From: Ulota crispa
Taxonomy: Eukaryota > Streptophyta > Bryopsida > Orthotrichales > Orthotrichaceae
Reading direction: 5' to 3'
Assembly (NCBI GenBank): GCA_963920765.1
Contig: OY987252.1
Location: forward strand, 4,821,966 to 4,885,965
Length of the DNA: 64,000 nucleotides
Part shown: positions 37,638 through 48,594 of the stretch, one piece after another
Layout: each line of letters opens with the position of its first letter
Numbering within the stretch: position 1 is the first letter of the stretch
The notes under the pieces: model-generated
Database searches by the model: none
What the model was told of the DNA's origin: nothing
Seen by the model: the letters and a program-made list of their open reading frames with translations, nothing else
Translations under genes and position numbers: made by a program

Positions 37638-37904
37638 TATAAAAGCCCTATCACGAGACATGGCGTCGAGGGTCTCTCCATATTGTAGTGCTTGCGTGGA
37701 TTAGTGTGTTGCTAATCTACAAGTTAAGACGCGCGCTTGGCATGCAACATTCATCCAATGGATGGATTTCATCCGTTAGGGTTGTGTGTGTGTACATAGT
37801 GGCATGCAAGCCCTTGACTTGACTTTCTTTGTCAAGTTAAGCTTTGTGAGTGAGTTGAGAGTGTTAGTGATTGTTTTGCTTGTAATTGATGTTTTATTAA
37901 TAAA
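37638..37904 (+). promoter_or_regulatory. TATA box and AATAAA block, LTR-like
   Basis: A good TATAAAAG box at 37638-37645 is followed, 260 bp later, by AATAAA at 37899-37904 with no coding frame between. This compact promoter-to-polyadenylation arrangement is typical of the U3-R part of an LTR. I could not locate TG...CA ends or a primer-binding site, so an ordinary promoter for the hAT gene downstream remains possible. Confidence 0.35.
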
Positions 37905-38108
37905 ATCTCATTGTTTTCTATCATTTTACACTTGTTGATTCTTCCTTTGTGGAGTGCAAGACGATTGACTACTAGTGAGTTAGAACCTAATCACTTGACA
38001 AATAGAGAGTTTGTGGTTTTGGATTAGGGTTGAGTAATCTGAAGTTTGAGTGAGGATTCATGTGCATTGCTTTAGGCGGTCACAAACATTGAGGCAAAAA
38101 TGACGTAG

Positions 38109-38375
38109 TTAAATGCAAGGTAGTCTAAACCGACATGACATTGGGTTTTCACATCCAGATGTCATGACGCGTCCGTCCTGACGTGTCTGGACACGGCAAG
38201 AGCCGTCCGGAATGCTAACGAGCCGTTCAAGCCGTGGATGAAGTCCGTTGACAAGACCACCGATTGGACACATGGTTTGTTGGCTGAATGCACGATTCGT
38301 CAATTGGACCCACGGGCCGTCCAGTGGATGGCCCAACAACATTTCCAATCCGTTGGGCAAGACTAGCCGTCCACA
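38109..38375. repeat. CCGTCC-rich degenerate array, 5' of the hAT ORF
   Basis: Within about 260 bp the motif CCGTCC, CCGTTC or CCGTTG (GGACGG on the other strand) recurs about ten times, for example GAGCCGTCCGGAATG, GGGCCGTCCAGTGGATGG and TAGCCGTCCAC. It is much more GC-rich than its flanks. Similar arrays lie 5' of three other decayed ORFs in the window. Confidence 0.6.
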
Positions 38376-38614
38376 AAAGTTTTAGGGTTTAGGGACCATA
38401 AGAAGGACTCCCTCATATTGAAGGTCACTTTTCTTTGTTCATCTTTGCTCCTATGATTTGGTTGGTTTACAACCATTGCACTGGAGGGAAGTCCAAGAAG
38501 AGTGTGTGTGGGGAACACTTGTTGTGAGAGCAACAAGTGTTGTTTCTTCATCACATTATGTTCAGAATACTAATCTTGCTCTCTTCTTTGCAGGGTTAGG
38601 TAGAAGAACAAGTA

Positions 38615-41286
38615 GTGGCAATGGGAGTGGGGAGGACTCAATGGAATCCTTGGTACACGCATCAATCAAATGGAAAAAGTGCATGCAATTACACTGGGAC
38701 TTTAATAAGTTATCAAAAAGATTGCTTGCTTTTCCATTTGGGGTACAAAGGAAATAATAACCTCCCTAGCGTGAGGTCTTGCAACAAAGTTGTTGCAGCT
38801 AAGAAGGCCATGTTTTTCAATTGTGGAGGAAATGTACTTGTTGTCTTTTTGGGTGAAATTGAAAATAATGTGGAAGTGATATTGCCGTCAACAACTCTAG
38901 CAAGTGCGGTATATGGAGAGCGGCAGCGTACTACTTTAGTCTCAGCAAATGAAGATGCAGAACCGTACAAGGGGCAATGCTCCCAAGTACAATTGTCAAA
39001 GGCGTCTGGCCCTAGTTTAACCCCCAATTGACCTTTGAGGCAATTATTTGTACAAGAAGGAATGAATTCCTCAAAGAAATGGTTGCTAAATAAGAAATGG
39101 GCTAAGTTTTTTTATGAAGCTAATATATTATTCAATGTAGCAAAGCACCCTGCTTTTATAGATGCAGTGAGATCAACATCAAAGGCAAAAGTTCTATATA
39201 AACCTCCAATTTACCATGCACTTTGTACAAAGCTCTTGGGATCTGCAAAAGGTGAAGTGGTAGCAATAGTGGTAGAAAAGACAAGGAGACCAATCTATAA
39301 GTATGGTGTGACAATATGCTCAGATGGATGGGACAATGTCTCACATTGGCCATTGATCAATATCATGTTGGCATGTACAAGCGGAGAGGTATTTCTTAGA
39401 TTGGTAGATACCACAGGTGAAAGCAAAGATGCTACCTACCTGGCTAATTGTATGCTTGATTTCATCAAAAAAGTGGGGGGTCAGAATGTAGTACAAGTTT
39501 GCACAGACAACGTAGGGAGCATGCGTGCTGCCTCTGCTTGAATAATTGGACGGTTTCTACACATTTACTTCCAAGGTTGTGCAGCGCATGTGCTGGACCT
39601 TTTACTTGAGGATTGGGAAAAACAAGATTGGATAACTAGCATTGTGGGGAAAACAAGGCTCATTGTAAATTAAATTTGTAGGCATCATATGCCACTTGCA
39701 ATCTTTTGTCAGCATTCTTCCAATCACATGCTTAAATATCCAAATGAAATGCGCTTTGCAACAACATTCCTCATAATTGAGCGGTTGGTGGAAGTAAGGG
39801 AAGCCATGGAATTGACTATCCATGATCCGCAATGGAATGAGTACATGAGGAAATTGACAATAGACAAAACTTGGAAAAAGGTGGACTTTGTTCGACAACA
39901 TGTGCAATCAAATGCCTTTTGAAGGTCATGATTGAACTTTGTGCGCATGGTGGAGCTTGTCTTGGTTGCCCTTTGAGAGTTTGATGGCAAGCGTCCGTGT
40001 ATGGAGAAGGCATGGCTTGTGATGAAGAACGTGGAGAAGATGGTTTTATCTTTCAAGGATCCATTGTTTTCTTTACCAGCTTATTATGCGGGTCGCGCTG
40101 AAGACAAATTTTATGCAAGGTGGGATATGATGAGAATAGATCTGCATTACGCAGGTGCTCTATTGAATCTCTTCTTACTTGATGAAGTCACGCTAATGGA
40201 CCATGATGAAGCAAAACAAGCCATATTGAGAGTATTGCGCAAAATGTCAGATGGAGACCAAGCGTTTGCCTCAGCTTTGTCTGAGTACCAAGCTTTCCGA
40301 GAGGAGCAAGGCCATTTTGGTGGACTCCCAAGCGTTCACACCTGAAATTTGGAGCCCCATGAATAGTGGGATTTTCTTGGAGCGGGTGCCTGTACTCTTG
40401 CACCAATTGCCAAAAGGATCCTCGTACAAGTATGCTTTGCATCATCATGCAAACGCAATTGAAGCATGTACTCCTTTGTTCACAACAACGCCCGCAATAG
40501 ATTGACATCAGAACGCACAAAGCAATTGATTTATATTTATACAAATTCCAAGGCTATGAAGGACAGGGCTGCAGCTGATCCAACAAGGTGGTATACCAAG
40601 AACATGATATCAGAAGACTCCATGGTAGAAGAATTTGATAGTCTGGACCATGGATTTGTTCTCTCCAACCCTGACAACGACAACTTCAATGAAAATGGTG
40701 ACCCGTTTTGTAGGGACAGTGGAAGGCAGGGAAGGCGTACCTAATTGACGAGTCCATATTTGACTTTGATGAAGGGGATACTATTGGCAATGGCCATGAG
40801 GGACTCAAACAAAGACCACGGCATATTGCACATGCATGGACTCATGTACCAAGTGGGAGAAATACAGAGTCTTGAAGACATTGTAGCAGAAACTCTACCA
40901 AATCTAGACACTCTTGACAAACGAGTGGCCACTTTAACATTACCAGGTGGTATTCAAGTTCAAGGAGAATACGAACATGATGAGGTCGTACCACCAACAT
41001 TGCCTGCTCAAAATGCTCGTATAGAAGGCCCTTTTGTACTCCTGTGGTAGATATGCCTCTTCCACATGAAGTCTCAAGTGGAGTGCAACATAAGACGCCC
41101 ATATTGGACAATCCACCAATTCAAAATTTGTCTAGGCCATCTTCTTCTGAGGTTCATCTTGCTCCATCATCTTTGTCAATAGGCACACGGTTGACTAATC
41201 TCTTTCCAACTTTGAATATGCCAGAGTGTAGGACTTCATACTGGGCTTCATCACGCCCAGGTGTACGTCCAAGCAATCCATCTTAG
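38615..41286 (+). pseudogene. hAT-family transposase pseudogene
   Basis: One frame runs from 38615 to the stop at 40742 with about nine internal stops and no net frameshift. The N-terminal part (38615-38820) resembles a BED zinc finger (SACNYTGTLISYQKDCLLFH). Residues encoded about 39150-39541 match the DUF659 transposase core: YGVTICSDGWDNVSHWPLIN, VDTTGESKDATYLAN and NVVQVCTDN. The C-terminal hAT dimerisation region (40370-40560) has CKRN*SMYSFVHNNARNRL then LIYIYTN, where the stop replaces the invariant Trp. Stops are TGA or TAA at positions expected to be Trp, Arg or Gln. A Ser/Pro-rich tail continues in another frame to about 41286. hAT enzymes cut and paste DNA with 8-bp target duplications; the ends of this element were not found. 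Confidence 0.82.
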
Positions 41287-42056
41287 CCTCCTCATCAACA
41301 AGGTACTGCTAGTGAACATGTGAATAAATGAGGACGGCACACATTGCAAAGAGAACATGCAGCAGCCCAACCATTTGACTCTGTAGGGATGCCCAATACA
41401 TATGGGGTTACGGATGCAACCGGGCAAAGATCTATTTGGACAGTGTCCTCCATTGTTTGTCCTTCTCCTTCTACTAACCTTGTCCCCCTTCCTCATGCAT
41501 CAAGTCAAAGTGGCAGTGCTAGATCCAGCAATGATGACATTTCCGAATCCGTTGGGGCTATGTCCGGTGACTTGGGCAAGGTTCCAAGAGATAGTGATTA
41601 TAGAGTGCCGCGACAAATTCCAATATTGGGACTTGGCGACAATAAAACTGCTACCAAAGAGGGTAATGCAGTTATTTCCAGGTGCAACCGTAGGCACAAA
41701 AATTGTTGAGTGATTTTATGTAGAAGAGAACAACATCTTCATGTTCTCATGTGCAAGGGTTTAGGGTGCTCATTGTACATCACCCTACATGCCAATTTTG
41801 GCTTTAATATGAAGGATCACTCTTGCTTCTTTCACTCTCATGAAGTCATGAAGGACGTGCATAATTGCCTTTTACATCTTCTTTGCACATAATGTCCATG
41901 TGTTTTTATACTGGTCCATAATAGATCTTTTTCCCTAAAATTTAAAGCAAACATTGTTTCTGCAATATTTCATTCTTTGCATAAGGGACAATGGATTTAG
42001 GGTTTTGTAGTGCTTCATTTCATTTTGGCCCATGGGGTAGTTATAAATTGTAGAGG
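41287..42056. other. No clear gene
   Basis: Ser/Thr/Pro-rich open frames at 41344-41709 (plus) may be more of the decayed hAT tail or low-complexity DNA. No domain recognised. Confidence 0.3.
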
Positions 42057-42460
42057 CGGTTTTAGGGTTTAGGGTTTATCACAACCCTCTAAAAGACTAT
42101 ACTTTTCTCTGTGTCAAAATCAACGCAAAATGCCACTTCCAGGAGGTTTAGGGTTTAGAATTAAGGGTTTAGGGATTAGGAAAATGCAACTGGAAGGTCT
42201 TTGCCCAGGATTGTGAGAGTATAACAATTGATTGTGGAAATTAGCTCTTTCCAAATCATACGGAGTGACACATTTTAATTTAAAATAACAAAAAACATAA
42301 TTTGTGATGACCATATTATTCTTGCACTCATACGCCTTTATCCTTGATTTTTTTATGGTTTAGGATTTAGTGGTTGCAATATAATTTTTCCGTGTATGAC
42401 ATCAATTTATGGTTTAGATAGTTCATGGTTTAGGTACTTTAGGGTTTAGGGTTTAGGAAT
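42057..42460 (+). repeat. Interstitial telomere-like TTTAGGG repeats
   Basis: Clusters of TTTAGGG and degenerate forms occur at about 42058-42080, 42146-42180 and 42430-42455. The heptamer is the usual plant telomere unit. Copies are few and scattered, so this is not a telomere. Confidence 0.5.
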
Positions 42461-43552
42461 TTTAGAACAATTGTAACCATATGTACAACAATCAACAGAT
42501 GGGAAAGTTTGTGAGTAGATAAAGGTTTAGAAAGACTGAAATCACTAAATGGGTAAGCATTTCAATACTGAAATGAAATATGCTAATCCGGAAAATTACA
42601 AAATTGTGATACATAATCTACTTAATTTGATTAATTGATTTCCCAAAATATATCAAATCAATTAAACCAAATTGCTTCTATGATTATTTTAGAGTGTACA
42701 ACTCTTCATTGACTATAAATAAAAACTACCAAAAAGGCTAAAACCTTCACTTTATTGATTGAAATTGAATCATTCTAAGTTTTTCTTTTACAGATCATTG
42801 TGAATGCCTAGATTAAAATTCTAATATTAGAACAATGTACATTACAAAGAATTTGACCAATTGATTTTGAGGTTTACGGTACATTTGTACAAGCAATCTT
42901 AAGCAAATCTCCCTAAGTAACTAAGATCATGCATAACTTTATTATCAAATGACAAAATTAACATATGATTGCATGCTCACATAGATCTCTACTTCCCCAA
43001 CCATTAGTAAAGCTCTCAAAAAATCACAAGAAATAGTTTACAGATACGTACATTTCCAAAGGCTAAAGCAACAAAGCCCAACCTTTCCCCCAAATAGGCA
43101 ACTGTCTTTCAAGAGTTTAGGCTTAGTTTGAAAACGATCAAAGCACATATTGTAGATCTAATGCTTTTGTTGAATTTTGCATATTACCATACAAACTTTG
43201 ACCCTTTGAGGTACACTTCACAGTTGGAATAAATTGAATGACATACCACAAAATAGTTCATTACAAACATCTTGAAAATAGTCAACAAAACATTTATTTA
43301 TTTATATAAAAAGGAACGTAGAAAACGTTACATTCCTAGAAGAATGCAAGCATTGCTACACGTCTATTTTGCCACTATTATAATGGAGTAATAGACCCCA
43401 GTGCTACGTAGTGCATCCCAAATTTGCACTTAAATGTAATATACTAATACCTAGCCTTTGTTCTTTGCTTCTTCGTCCTTTAATTCTTGTTCTTTTTGGG
43501 CTTTGTGGTAGGAATCCACAGGAGGTGTCCAATTTGTTGGAGCCCCACTAAG
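42461..43552. other. Non-coding AT-rich DNA
   Basis: No gene or terminal repeats recognised. Confidence 0.4.
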
Positions 43553-45062
43553 TCATTGCAAGGCATGTGTCATTGAGTGTCGTTGCAGTGGATCCTCCTT
43601 GCACGGTTCCTCCAATATTGCCTGGAACATCAAAAATGCAGTATTATTAGGAATCATCTCTTCATTTCCTTTGTCTTCCTTCCATACCTTTGCCACAATT
43701 TTTCCTACGGCATATCCATCTCTATGTATACCTACACATAGTGGCTTCACCACTCTAGTGGGAGATACAGAAGATCCTGCCCCTCCAATTAAGTACATCA
43801 ATTCCGATGCCACCCACCAATGTTTTTTTCTTGTTGCCTGCAACTGTCCAAGGTCTTGGAATTGGTACTACAAAGGGGATATTTCATTCAGGCAATTGCC
43901 CATTTCCCAATTGCATAGCCCAATCCACACATGTCTTCCATCATCATTTGGAAAGTGCAGCATGATGTTATTTGGGGTTTTGTTATTGTGTAATACCAAA
44001 TATTCCTGCATAGCCTCCATAATGCAAATCATTGCCCACTCAAGTTTGGTGCGGTTGCGCCTGTATACCATGGTTTGTTTGGCTTCTTCCATCACTTGTG
44101 GAGTTGCGTGATATGCAAGCTCTTCAATTTCTTCATAATCTTTGTTCATGCAATCCAAATGAAACATGGCACCTAGGGTACCTCCATTCCACCATTGTGA
44201 ATAACATTCCATAGTTGTGTCATTCACAGCAAAGAATTTGATGACTCCTAGATGCTTGCATGGATAAACCAATGCCTTGATGGACAACTTCTCCCTAGCC
44301 TTCTTCAAATTTTCAACATGCAAAGATATCTTCCTCGCTAATTCCATTCTATTGAGAATATGTTTAGAATTTTGGAGAATAACTCTACGCACTCGTCCAT
44401 GCCCCCTTTGTTTGCTGCTGCTGGAATAGGCGTTCACCACCACCCCTCGCACAAAGAACACCACCCCTCCTCCTGCCCCTTGACCTATGGCCAAGTTTTG
44501 ACTCTTTTGAAACCACGGAGCAAAGCAAACATTGCATGAGGAGAATCCACAAATTGCATTGTGCCACCAATACACCTTCCTGTACAGCAGCTTCAATGCT
44601 TTGTTCCTTTGGCTCATCATCATGCTTGAAGCCTTTTATGTTGTCAACGTCTTGGACGAGGTTGAAGACGCAAGTTTGCACTTGATCATCTAGCCATTTC
44701 TAGAATTTCACCTTTGTCCCGTCCTCCAGCCACTCGTCCTCGTTCATTGCTATCCAAAACAAGTGGTGGAGTTTTTTCTTAACAATATCCACTCCTTGCA
44801 TTCCGTGCAAGATGTATGCCGTATTCAGTTTTGAGGTGGAGTAATGATCAAAAAAATATTCAGTTTTGAGGTGGAGTAATGATCAAAAAAATTCATTGCC
44901 ACTTCGTGCAACCTCCTTGTTGCAATCTTCCTTGGGTACTCCTCAGGGTTTGTAGCTTTGTGCCTCTTTCGTTGCTTTCACTTCTTCCCTTTGAAGATTG
45001 TCCAACACCCACAAGATTGACCCCATTTGGTCATGCAATCACAGCCTCCAAAATGCCATCTA
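43553..45062 (-). pseudogene. Protein-kinase-like pseudogene
   Basis: Reading the minus strand from about 45.06 kb, a helical, Glu/Lys-rich N-terminal region (VLDNLQREEVKATKEAQSY; YILHGMQGVDIVKKKLHHLF) is followed after a frameshift near 44.5 kb by a kinase-like C-lobe. The catalytic-loop equivalent is VLHNNKTPNNIMLHF (about 43960-44010), where kinases have H-x-D-x-K-x-x-N. The DFG-like position reads GLCNWEMG (about 43900-43925) and the APE-like motif is VASELMYL. Near the C-terminus, DGYAVGKIVAKVW and EDPLQRHSM match helix F and the closing Arg of the fold. Asp is replaced by Asn at both catalytic sites, consistent with G-to-A change. Frameshifts lie near 43850 and 44500, and there is a TAG in KF*KWLDDQ. 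Non-functional. Confidence 0.6.
44823..44892. repeat. Exact 35-bp tandem duplication
   Basis: The unit starting ATTCAGTTTTGAGGTGGAG occurs twice back to back, at 44823-44857 and 44858-44892. It lies in the N-terminal part of the kinase-like pseudogene and shifts the frame. The copies are identical, so it is recent relative to the surrounding decay. Confidence 0.85.
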
Positions 45063-45357
45063 TTGATTTTGGAGAAAATTGCACAATTGGATCTCTAATG
45101 CATGTGAACTAGGCATCTACCTTCTCATTCAAAAAATCACGCCCCACCATTGAAATATAAATCAAGTATAAAGAACAAAGAATTTAGGGTTTAGAGTTTG
45201 CAAAATTCGCAAAACCCCCCCCTTCTTCACCCAAGCCCCTACCCAAGCACCCGCGCTCCCAAGCAAGGATTGAAGACAATCAAGGACAAAGAAGCACTGT
45301 CAAAGCAAGAGGGACTTGTGCAAATTAAACCAAAAGGGACATATAAGTATGCAATTC

Positions 45358-45690
45358 CTATGGACGGCAGTCCGTCAAGGGGATGGGCACCCCGTCCTCA
45401 AGAGATGGGCTAGCCATCCAAGCAACGGGCAGGCGGACAAGGCAATGGGTTGGCCATCTTGGCGACGGGCAGGCCAACAAGGCGATGGGAGGCTTTCCAA
45501 GTGATGGGCTATCCTTCCAAACAATGGACTCTCCATCCAAACGACAGGCGGGCCGTCCATGGTCTCGGTCGCACCAACAAGGCAACGGTTTAGTCCGTCC
45601 TTCAGGCCGTCCAGGGAATGGATGTGGAAGTTGTCCAATGAATGGGCATGCTCTCCATTGGATACCCTGCAAAGACGGTTGGAGCAATTA
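45358..45690. repeat. Degenerate GC-rich array, 5' of the kinase-like ORF
   Basis: Imperfect repeats of about 40 bp with GATGGGCTAGCCATCC-, GGCGACGGGCAGG- and GGGCCGTCCATGG-like motifs. Overlapping open frames on both strands are by-products of the repeat. The array lies about 300 bp upstream of the minus-strand kinase-like pseudogene. Confidence 0.55.
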
Positions 45691-45865
45691 GGGGTCAAAG
45701 TATCCGTGGAAATTCTCTCTAGATTGCAACTCCAAAGGAATTTGTACACGCATCGCCCTAGCTGCAAGAATTGCCTAGAAGTGGGTGAAAACTAACATTG
45801 GGTCATTTAATTCCAAGAATACTCCTACAGATTTGAACACGCTCATTAAACCCTATGCTCCATTA

Positions 45866-46520
45866 ACCCCTAAATGCCCAAGGCACCCTATTTGGGTGTT
45901 TACAAAACTTTGAAGATGAATAAAACCTTACCAAATCACTTTTTCTAGTAATGTCTGTTGTACATAAGTTTGTTTTGAAGTCTACTTTCAACATCAGAAA
46001 TTTGATTTAAAAATTGAATATTGCTGATTTTTCTACTCAAGATGTTATACAAGGGTGCCCACTGCAATGTTTAGTTTTTTAGTATTGGAACATCTTGGAA
46101 ATGAGCCTAGAATACTCTACAGCCTAGAGAAAAATCCGCATTAGAAATCCATTCAAAAAATACACAAGAGTATATTTTGAATAATGAATATTGTAAATTG
46201 ACTAAAATTAAACATGTAATAATCTTGAACCTCATATTGTATTGATGACAATCTATTTAGATTTGACATGTGAAATGAGGATTATAAAAACTCAAGCATC
46301 TTTTGCAGCATTAACACCCTCATGTCAAAACGTTATAATTTTTCAAACTACAAGTGATATTGTTGAGTTTTCCTTTTCCATGCAATTTCTACCATGTCAA
46401 AATCAAATTTATACAATTATAGTTTCCAAAAACTTCATGACAATTATGAGAAGCTTGGTTGGTTGTTCAGTTCCTTGAAAATGCGAAGAAGTTAAAAAAG
46501 GGCTTGGGTATTTTAGGGGT
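45866..46520 (+). mobile_element. TA-flanked TIR element, copy A (655 bp)
   Basis: The left end ACCCCTAAATGCCCAAGG and the complement of the right end, ACCCCTAAAATACCCAAG, are inverted repeats flanked by TA (45864-45865 and 46521-46522). The interior is clearly related along its length to 61477-62121 in the same orientation, sharing GAAGATGAATAAAACCTTA and GTCTACTTTCAACATCA. Non-autonomous; the TA target points to a Tc1/mariner-type enzyme. Confidence 0.75.
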
Positions 46521-46756
46521 TAAAGGTTAGAACAACCCAAAGCAGCACACTTCTTAGTTAGGTTTCATCATTGACCCCAACTTACCATCTCTAGAGCACG
46601 TTTGAGAAAACCATAAACTCCAAAGGCAGTCACAATCATGATCAATCCTTACGCTTCCAAATAAAGTTAACATGGCGCCTTACCGTAATAAGTACATGTA
46701 GATCAAATTTAAGCCCTGTAGCATGTGTTTTTGCTACAAATGTATACTTGCCTTCC

Positions 46757-47008
46757 CATCTTTGAGCAATTCCATGAAAGTGTGAACCTTGAGGGGGTCA
46801 CCAAGGAATTAGCGTTAATTAATTCCACAAAAATTCCCACATGACCCTTGCTCTAATTGGAAGTGAATGTGCAAGTTTTAGGTCATTTTGACTATTATTT
46901 CTATGTGATTTAGTTAGGAACCTTGTTATTCCATCTTTGAGCAATTACATGAAAGTGTGAATCCTAAAGGGGTCACTAAGGAATTAGCGTCAATTAATTC
47001 CACAAATC
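46757..47008 (+). repeat. Two direct copies of a ~75-bp repeat
   Basis: Both copies (about 46757-46835 and 46932-47008) contain CCATCTTTGAGCAATT, ATGAAAGTGTGAA and AAGGAATTAGCG followed by TTAATTCCACAAA. They are about 175 bp apart. Confidence 0.7.
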
Positions 47009-47689
47009 TTTTTCTTCTCACTTCTCAAGTCATTCCTGTGGAAGTAGATGTTTCCAATGAATTATGCTTAACAATTTAGTGTTTTGACTCATTCTCTATT
47101 TCCTTTTACTTACTATTTTTTCCCATGTGGTGTATAGTTCCAATTGATTTGAAAATTCTCCCACATATACCTAAATTGATCTCTAACATGGAACAAAAAG
47201 GCACAACTTGAGGTACATCAACTTCTTTGTTATAAGAGTGGTTAGAAGCTCCTAAAATTTTTGGGCAGGGTGGTTTTTATTTTTATTTTTGAAGAAAAAA
47301 GGGTGTGGTCATCTAGGGGTTAACATACCCTTTTAATGTACAATTGTTCACGCCGTCCATGAGAACTCAAGACCGTCAAAATGGACGGGCCTACCTCCAA
47401 TGGGGATCACGGTTTTCTTTTCCTTTTTTAAGAAGTGCCAAAATGGCAATTTATAACGTTATAGCACTGCTCCATATTTCAACATTCATCCACGCATTGG
47501 ACAGAAAATATCACATTACCACATGTTACATGTCTATAAGTTGGTTTTCATTCACAATTTGATAGTTTCATTCAAGTCTTTTTAAAGTTTGAAGTTTTTT
47601 GACAATTTCATCCAAATATTAGTGATTTTTTTCTATAGGATTGGTGCTAGTTAAAAACACTTGGTGCAATTCTGCCTGAAATTGCCAAA

Positions 47690-48310
47690 AAAAGAAACCC
47701 TGTTGGAGACAAAGTGATGGACGGGATGTTCAGGGTTCGTTGCGCTCAATTGACGGGCTGTCAACGTTCAATTGTAGCTGTCCAACTAGATGGACCATTT
47801 GTCCGCCAGAGCCGTCGACGTTCAATCGTAGCCATCTAACTGGACATACCAGTTGTCCGCCAAGGCTGTTGTCAAATGGCGCAAGCTGTCCAGACCTTTG
47901 ATAGTCACTCTAGGCCGTCAAGGCCATTGACGAGCAATAATAGCCATTGATGATGTCAGCATGTCTGTCCATGTAGGTCGTCAATGGGCTTGGACGGCTT
48001 TTTAATTTTGATTATTAGAACACAAGGCTACTGATGGCGTCTGGACCATTGGGACGGGAATTTGAACCTTTGGATGGATAGCCAAACCTTTGGACAGAAC
48101 ACTAAGGCGGCCAACGGTCTCTCTAAGCGGTCAACAGTCCCCTGAACCTGCCGACGGACTCTCCGTCGACGCTTGGCCCGTCGATTAATGCACACGCCGT
48201 TATGATGGCAGTATGAGGCTGGGGATGGTGCCCCAAACCTGTCAACAGGCTGCCAAACCTTTGTGGATGCCCTGGCCGCTGATAGAGGGGCGCATCCGTC
48301 CACATCAACG
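47690..48310. repeat. CCGTC-rich degenerate array, 5' of the coiled-coil/RING ORF
   Basis: The array contains many CCGTC, GTCCA and GACGG motifs, including a 54-bp direct duplication at 47760-47867 (GTCAACGTTCAATTGTAGC then GTCGACGTTCAATCGTAGC). A smaller cluster of the same motifs lies at 47350-47400. Open frames on the minus strand here are repeat-derived. Confidence 0.55.
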
Positions 48311-48594
48311 GTCTAGATTTGGGGTTTTAATGCCAAATTTATCCCAATTACCAACCCAATCAGCTTGGGTAAATTGGGGTGTATAAACTTGCTAAATCTC
48401 CTAATAACCGTGCTTCCTCTCTTGAGATGCTTTGTCTTTGCTTGAGAAAGCTTTGCATTGCAATTCAAGGGAAAGTGTTATACATTTGGCATTTGCTTTG
48501 CCAAATTTCAGTTGCCTCCACGCAACAGAAGGCAAAGCAATTTGCCTTTGTATCCTCCTACAGACTGTGGTTTTTTACTGTGCAAGTAAATAGT

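Noticed and set aside
45358..45795. Several overlapping ORFs on both strands
   Set aside because: They are produced by a GC-rich tandem repeat in which stop codons are rare; the peptides are repetitive in every frame.
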